From IMG/VR virus record IMGVR_UViG_3300023175_001370, positions 1-64,000 of that record: a DNA stretch of 64,000 nucleotides; one strand, given 5' to 3'. Both the position numbers and the translations under genes were made by a program. Under the pieces are notes generated by a model. That model did not search any database. It worked only from the letters and a program-made list of their open reading frames with translations, and was not told where the DNA came from. The DNA is from a virus. This document shows positions 59,220 through 64,000 of this stretch, in pieces; position 1 is the stretch's first letter, and each line of letters begins with the position of its first letter.

Positions 59220-60297
59220 ACCAAACATCGATGTTTCTTATTCGACCTATGTCTTCTGTATACTTAATTAACTTTTTATGATATTTTACATCATAAGTTT
59301 TACCTGTTACAATTTTATAAAGTTCATCACACTTATCTTGTAAATTACTATAGTTGCTTCTTATATAGTCTATACCTTCTACAGAACGCTCTCTGGCTCT
59401 CTCAGACATTGCCCTGGTACTAAAGTGTTTTGGGTTACTACATTCTAAAAATACTATTTTAGTTCTAGGCACACGTTCTTTAAATTCAGAGAACCATGGT
59501 GCCCAACTACTAAATGATATTAAATTATAAGGTTGTGTAACTATATTGATATTCATATCATCACATAATTCTTCTTCGATAGCCGAGTCTATATTTGATT
59601 GTATAATATTCCAATCTGCAGGATAACGTATAAATTCAACAATAGGACCAGACGCATCTAAACTTAGTGTAACACATAATCTTTTAAATAATGGTTTATA
59701 TTTGCGTAAGAACGGTAACATGCGTGTAGCATTTGTTGTAACCCACAATTCAACATTACTAGCGTCATGTTCTGCTATAAAGCTATCTAAAAATTCTATA
59801 CATTTTGGATCAATTGTAGGTTCACCACCTGCAACTTTAAGAACTCTTAATTTTCCTAAATCTGCTACTGGAACATTCACTGTACTATTTTGATATCCCG
59901 GTGAAACGTCTTTGAAATACTCTTCCATTTCTGGATTAGTTTTAATAAAACTTTCTATCTTACTACTGTCTAATGGTGAACACATATTACATTGTAGATT
60001 ACAATAATTACTTGTGCGTATATCCGCATATACTGGCATAAAACTGTGACCATCCCAATCACTTGCGAATGATTCACGGTATCGATCAAAACTTTTTCTT
60101 AGTGTACTCTTACCATAACGTTCACGTTCCCAACATGTTTCACAGTTAGGCGTTTGTTCTTGTTCTTCTATATCCTGTACAGCGTCTTTATAATCATACT
60201 CCATTGGATCATATGTTGTTCTATATTGACAACACGGAGAGATACGATTATTATTAGTACGATAGAATATACCTATATATGGCGCGGCACATTTCAT
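59188..60297 (-). CDS. Radical SAM protein with N-terminal Cys module (twitch type)
   Basis: A 369-residue group A protein, the shortest of the six: Cys3, CysCys22-23, CETCW (Cys52, 55), YCNLQCNMC (Cys99, 103, 106), VAGGEPTIDP and SLDASGPIVEFIRYPADW. It is the last gene of a three-gene minus-strand operon (61003, 60294, 59188) with ATGA-type overlaps. Tail-to-tail overlap with 57945. Confidence 0.85.
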   Translation of the reverse strand: MKCAAPYIGIFYRTNNNRISPCCQYRTTYDPMEYDYKDAVQDIEEQEQTPNCETCWERERYGKSTLRKSFDRYRESFASDWDGHSFMPVYADIRTSNYCNLQCNMCSPLDSSKIESFIKTNPEMEEYFKDVSPGYQNSTVNVPVADLGKLRVLKVAGGEPTIDPKCIEFLDSFIAEHDASNVELWVTTNATRMLPFLRKYKPLFKRLCVTLSLDASGPIVEFIRYPADWNIIQSNIDSAIEEELCDDMNINIVTQPYNLISFSSWAPWFSEFKERVPRTKIVFLECSNPKHFSTRAMSERARERSVEGIDYIRSNYSNLQDKCDELYKIVTGKTYDVKYHKKLIKYTEDIGRIRNIDVWSIDPSFEYLK

Positions 60298-61010
60298 ACT
60301 AGACCTCTAGGTTTTAAAAAATCCTTTTCGATCCAATCTGCTACTCGTAAACAACCTTCTACTGTAAAGTGACTAGCTGAATCAGCAGAATATTTTTTAA
60401 AGTCATCACCAAACATTGTTTCTATACAATGTATTGGCTCTGCACTGTTATATTGATGTTCTGCTCCGCTTACACTGTCTTTGTGTTCAAAGCATAAATC
60501 TACTTCACGGTTAATTCTATCTGCTAGTGGTTGAAAATTAATCTTATGCTGATGACTATTTACATTTTCAAAATATGATTGTACCCATTCTATATAATCA
60601 GGAGCGATACCAGGTAAGTTTGTTAAGTCTTTTGGTCTATTACCCGTAAATATACCATGAGTAGTTAACCAGGCGCTACTAGCAAATACACAATCTTTTT
60701 CTAATAAATCGTTATCAAAGAATGTATAGTTATCTGAACGTTTTACAGTATACTTTTTCCAGTCAAACACTTCTGGCCATAAAGTAATTCTGAATGGAGT
60801 AGTAAGTTGAAATATCACAGCGTCTGGATTCATTTCTTGTAATAATATACTGTATAAGAAATATTGAAATTGTACACTACTACCGCCTTTACTCAAATCT
60901 ATAAAATTTAAGTGTGGATGTCTTTTGCTTAGTTGCCAACTCCAGCTTTCTTCGTATGGAGCTTTAAACCCTTGTGTGTAGCTACAGCCAAAAACTAATA
61001 TATCAGGCAT
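60294..61010 (-). CDS. SGNH/GDSL-type hydrolase-like protein
   Basis: A 238-residue protein. FGCSYTQGF (Ser10) is block I of the SGNH family, KGGSSVQF supplies the Gly of block II, and SASHFTVEGCLRVADWI near the C-terminus gives the catalytic His of block V. These enzymes hydrolyse esters, including O-acetyl groups on sugars. It lies between two radical-SAM genes with overlaps of 4 and 8 nt, so it is likely part of the same pathway, perhaps deacylating a product or precursor. Confidence 0.65.
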   Translation of the reverse strand: MPDILVFGCSYTQGFKAPYEESWSWQLSKRHPHLNFIDLSKGGSSVQFQYFLYSILLQEMNPDAVIFQLTTPFRITLWPEVFDWKKYTVKRSDNYTFFDNDLLEKDCVFASSAWLTTHGIFTGNRPKDLTNLPGIAPDYIEWVQSYFENVNSHQHKINFQPLADRINREVDLCFEHKDSVSGAEHQYNSAEPIHCIETMFGDDFKKYSADSASHFTVEGCLRVADWIEKDFLKPRGLV

Positions 61011-62097
61011 AATTTATCTCATTATGATACGCACGATTTTTGGCACAAGTTCTAATACAACGACTAATATGTTTATTATGTCTTGGATCAAAACTGTCTG
61101 CTAGTGTCTGTAGATAGTAATCAGTGTTTAATACTTCTTCAATACTATGTTTATTTAAATCGTTCCAACCTTCAGGGAAAGAACTATACTTATCTAGTAT
61201 ACCATCTTTATTTTTAAAAGCACTATCCCACAAGAAACAACAAGGCCATAGAGTACTATTAGCACTTACAAATATTTCTTTATCATGGTAAAACTTACAG
61301 TTAATACTATCAACAACTTCTTTTAGTTTTTGTTCATCTATACTCTTTGGTTCTTCTGTATACGCTTCAATAAATTTGTCAAGTTCTTTTACAACAGCCA
61401 CTTTACTGTGTTCTTTAGCACCAGTAGTCGTAATTGTCTTTTCTTCTGTAACAACTTTCTTTTTTTCATGGTCTTTCTTTTTAATTTTTGCAACCCAATC
61501 ATGGTAAGTATTTCTCATACCTGTACGAGTGGCAAATCTAAAGTCAAGTTCTTCAGCACGTTTCTTTGCTGCTTCTACTTCATGTTCATTGTGGTCAAAT
61601 ACGATATAGATCCAACTAGCTTCAGCACGACCACCCGTACTGTGTCCACCATCGCTATATGCCTGCATATTTCTATCTATAACATCGTAGACTGTATTGA
61701 CACGATAGATGTAATTTGTTTCCATTCCGTCTACACAGAAATGAACCTTAAGCCTGTCTCGGTCATACGTACCACCTAGCACACCTAGCTCATACCACCA
61801 GTCTGCGCTATTACGCCCACCGTTTGTAGAATAGTGTACATAACCGCCATTTTCTAATAACCATTTAGTTATAGCCATACAATCTGGGTTTACAATAGGA
61901 TCACCCAATACACCGCACAATTTAAATATCTTGTTTTCAATATGTCTACGATCTGGAAACCAAGTTTTAATTTGTTCAATTGACAGATTTCGCGGTTGTA
62001 ATATATCTAAGTTTTGTGTTCTAGCACAACCCGGACATGCTGCGTTACAGTCACTAGTAATCTCTAACTCAACTCTTTTTATTTCATCTATATTCAT
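61003..62097 (-). CDS. Radical SAM protein with SPASM-like tail, group B
   Basis: A 364-residue protein with DCNAACPGC (Cys17, 21, 24), KLCGVLGDPIVNP in place of GGEP, VFDHNEHEVEAAK as the subfamily mark, and C-terminal CKFYHDKEIFVSANSTLWPCCFLW plus RCIRTC for the auxiliary cluster. Between them (about residues 205-260) lies a Lys/Glu/Thr-rich segment, probably flexible. First gene of the second minus-strand operon. Confidence 0.83.
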   Translation of the reverse strand: MNIDEIKRVELEITSDCNAACPGCARTQNLDILQPRNLSIEQIKTWFPDRRHIENKIFKLCGVLGDPIVNPDCMAITKWLLENGGYVHYSTNGGRNSADWWYELGVLGGTYDRDRLKVHFCVDGMETNYIYRVNTVYDVIDRNMQAYSDGGHSTGGRAEASWIYIVFDHNEHEVEAAKKRAEELDFRFATRTGMRNTYHDWVAKIKKKDHEKKKVVTEEKTITTTGAKEHSKVAVVKELDKFIEAYTEEPKSIDEQKLKEVVDSINCKFYHDKEIFVSANSTLWPCCFLWDSAFKNKDGILDKYSSFPEGWNDLNKHSIEEVLNTDYYLQTLADSFDPRHNKHISRCIRTCAKNRAYHNEINYA

Positions 62098-62121
62098 TGT
62101 ATTATATACTCACTTAATTAT

Positions 62122-62130
62122 GATAAATAT
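62122..62130 (+). promoter_or_regulatory. Late-promoter-like motif GATAAATAT, 4 nt from ATG
   Basis: Ends 4 nt before the ATG at 62135, in the 37-nt gap to the divergent gene at 62097. Confidence 0.6.
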
Positions 62131-62134
62131 ATTT

Positions 62135-63460
62135 ATGCAAAAGTCAATTGATAAAAGATACGAACAGCACGTAGAAGTAACAAAAAAGTACGGTAGTAAT
62201 TTTTGTGCTAGTCCTTGGAATAGTTTCCACGAGGGACCACAAGGATTGGTTAGTACATGCTGTAAATCAAGGGTTCCAATAGGTTGGAGTACAAAAGAGA
62301 CATTTGAAGAAATGTACAATAGTGACCACGCTAAAAGTGTACGTGCTGCATTCTTACAAAACAAAAGACATCCACAATGTAAAGCATGTTGGTTACAAGA
62401 ACAAAAAGGCGATCCAGCTCTTAACAGAATAATGGGCAATGCTAACGCAGAGTTAGATGATTTAGAAACTCTAATTAATGCGACAGATGAGGATGGCACA
62501 CTACATGAGCATAAGCCGTATTGGTTAGATTTTTTATGGACAAATAAATGTAACTTTGCGTGTTTAGGTTGTACACCGGAACTTAGTACTACTATTAACA
62601 ACAACTACAAAAAAGAATTTGCTATCTTAAACGGTAATGATCCAGAAAACTATTTTAGTCATATGGACAATTGGAAAAATGACGGTAAAAAGAAAGTACA
62701 GTATGTACTGGATCATGCTGATACTATAAAAGATATACACTTAAATGGCGGTGAACCATGGTTAGCTGAAGAAACATATGAATTATTGGATGCTCTTCTA
62801 AAACGTGGACTACACAAGAAAATATTCATATGGAGTCATACAAACGGTAGTATTACAAAAAGCTACAAAGGCGTTGATATTATTTCAGAATACTTAGTAC
62901 ATTGGGGCGATAACGCCAAAGTTATAATGAGTAGTGATGGCCACGGAGAAAAGGGTGAATATATTCGTTGGGGATATAAAGACAATAAATGGTTAGAAAC
63001 CTATAATAAAGTCCGTGATGCAGGTTTAGTACTCAATATACAAACATGTTGGAATGTATATAATGCTCTTACAATAGATGAATTAGGCGAATGGTATATA
63101 GATAATTGCCCACCAGACGATAATGAAAATAGACTTAAAATTGTTGATGGTAGTTTAACTATATGGAATAACTTAACAACATCACCCGACATGCTTTTAT
63201 ACATTCCTGAATTGGCAGAGAAGGCAAAGGATGCCGCCGAAAGATCATTGAAATCAGGTAAACATCCATCATCATGGAAGTATACATTGCCTAGATGGAT
63301 TGATTGGCTTAATAAAGATGACCCCGAACACACAACTAATACAAAAAATCTTAAATCTTGGTATGATGGTACAGTATTAATAGATAATAAACGTAGAACA
63401 GATTTGTGTAAAACATTCCCTGAATTAACTCCGCTTTATGATAAAGCAAAGTCTATTTAA
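62135..63460 (+). CDS. Radical SAM protein with N-terminal Cys module (twitch type)
   Basis: A 441-residue group A protein: Cys24 (FCASPWNSFHEG), CysCys42-43, CKACW (Cys82, 85), KCNFACLGC (Cys139, 143, 146), LNGGEPWLA and SSDGHGEKGEYIRWGY as a variant of the group motif. The start at 62135 agrees with the 4-nt promoter spacing; a longer frame begins in the divergent gene. Its end overlaps the next minus-strand gene by 8 nt. Confidence 0.85.
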   Translation: MQKSIDKRYEQHVEVTKKYGSNFCASPWNSFHEGPQGLVSTCCKSRVPIGWSTKETFEEMYNSDHAKSVRAAFLQNKRHPQCKACWLQEQKGDPALNRIMGNANAELDDLETLINATDEDGTLHEHKPYWLDFLWTNKCNFACLGCTPELSTTINNNYKKEFAILNGNDPENYFSHMDNWKNDGKKKVQYVLDHADTIKDIHLNGGEPWLAEETYELLDALLKRGLHKKIFIWSHTNGSITKSYKGVDIISEYLVHWGDNAKVIMSSDGHGEKGEYIRWGYKDNKWLETYNKVRDAGLVLNIQTCWNVYNALTIDELGEWYIDNCPPDDNENRLKIVDGSLTIWNNLTTSPDMLLYIPELAEKAKDAAERSLKSGKHPSSWKYTLPRWIDWLNKDDPEHTTNTKNLKSWYDGTVLIDNKRRTDLCKTFPELTPLYDKAKSI

Positions 63461-64000
63461 ATTGCTCACCAAATGGATCAAATTCACTTCCACATTTCAT
63501 AGAACATACACCCAGTTTACCATCTGATAAGCTGGGTTTATTCCAACTGTCTACGATACCATCAAGTAATTTACCGTTCATTACTTCTTCTATAGAATTA
63601 TCTAGTAAACTGATAGCATCTTTACCTCCAGATGCATCAATATGATCCCAAATTTGTTCTACACGATAGTCTTTATGCCACCACTTGTACATACGCCCAG
63701 CAGTCCAACAACAAGGCATCAGTAAGCCTTCCGCAGTGACAAAGATTTCTTTCTTTTCAATTGCTTTACAATTTATACTACACTTATCATAGTAATCACG
63801 CATACTGCCGTATGACTTTTCTATTTCTTTTTGTTTTAGAAGTGCTAGATTCTGATTTTCTTCGCTAGTAGGTTTTTTGATTTCAGTAGTTTTTTCACCT
63901 TTACGATTTTGTGCTTGATGTGAATCTTTTTGTGTTTCACCACTTGCTACAATAAATCTACCAGACTTTTTCTTTTGAAATCTTTCACATCCCCACTCAT
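63453..64000 (-). CDS. Radical SAM/SPASM-type protein, C-terminal part (cut by window end)
   Basis: The minus-strand frame runs open from the window edge to 63453, with no stop from 64000 to the end. The visible C-terminal part has a charged linker, then KCSINCKAI, LLMPCCWTAG and VCSMKCGSEF, a cysteine array matching the tail of group B members. The CysCys pair and the SIEEVMNGKLLDGIVDSW stretch resemble the protein at 50031 (SIEDAINSKVWKGIIDSW). The radical-SAM core is outside the window. Confidence 0.7.
   Translation of the reverse strand, partial: EWGCERFQKKKSGRFIVASGETQKDSHQAQNRKGEKTTEIKKPTSEENQNLALLKQKEIEKSYGSMRDYYDKCSINCKAIEKKEIFVTAEGLLMPCCWTAGRMYKWWHKDYRVEQIWDHIDASGGKDAISLLDNSIEEVMNGKLLDGIVDSWNKPSLSDGKLGVCSMKCGSEFDPFGEQFK

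Noticed and set aside
61931-62134. Longer N-terminus of the plus-strand radical-SAM protein at 62135
   Set aside because: It lies inside the oppositely directed gene and has no family match; the start at 62135 follows a promoter motif.
1-64000. CRISPR arrays, insertion sequences, integrase or attachment sites
   Set aside because: No direct-repeat arrays, transposase motifs or integrase signatures were seen. The tRNA cluster shows no duplicated tRNA end.

Overview
The window is part of the genome of a large, AT-rich, T4-related marine-type myovirus. The replication core settles this: a T4 gp43-type family B DNA polymerase, a gp45-type sliding clamp, a T4 RNase H-type flap exonuclease and a DsbA-like DNA-binding protein. 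Genes are packed with ATGA or TAATG overlaps, there are seven tRNA genes, and two promoter classes are visible. One is sigma70-like (TTGACA, 16-18 nt, TATAAT-like). The other is a T4-late-like 9-mer (GATAAATAC and variants). No photosynthesis genes are seen, and several genes (HscB-like, IscA-like, FliL-like, SbmA/BacA-like) resemble proteobacterial proteins, so a heterotrophic proteobacterial host is my inference. No CRISPR, IS element or integrase was seen.

Layout. 1-5.35 kb: virion or tail-fibre type proteins, one with a cupredoxin-like copper-site motif. 5.4-9.3 kb: holin-like protein, RyR-domain protein, an HscB-like/IscA/IscA set, and an ExbB/ExbD-like membrane pair with a third membrane protein. 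9.4-11.25 kb: small genes and the tRNA cluster. 11.25-12.75 kb: sulfotransferase-like gene and small genes. 12.85-20.9 kb: large proteins whose N-termini look like T4 capsid-targeting sequences, including a nucleotidyltransferase. 20.9-37.7 kb: replication and nucleotide or DNA-modification genes (dsbA-like, gp43, adenine methyltransferase-like, gp45, DpdA/TGT-like, QueD-like, apt, glycosyltransferase, FliL-like, peroxiredoxin, folE, queE, metK, exonuclease, methyltransferase, phosphomannomutase-like). 37.7-40.6 kb: late genes for a ClpP-like membrane peptidase, an SbmA/BacA transporter and a tail-fibre protein. 40.6-48.3 kb: MoxR plus metallopeptidase/VWA pair, HNH endonuclease, folA, thyA and an oxygenase.

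48.3-64.0 kb is the unusual part. It holds eleven radical-SAM genes (one cut by the window end) in at least three subfamilies, with two PP-loop ATPases, a nitroreductase and an SGNH hydrolase. They form tight operons on both strands, driven by late-type promoter motifs. Six of the radical-SAM proteins carry a cysteine module N-terminal to the radical-SAM core, which reverses the usual SPASM order. Elsewhere in the window the phage carries what such enzymes need: metK for SAM, and HscB-like plus two A-type carriers for Fe-S clusters. My reading is that this is an uncharacterised phage radical-SAM modification system with its own cofactor supply. Its substrate cannot be read from the sequence.
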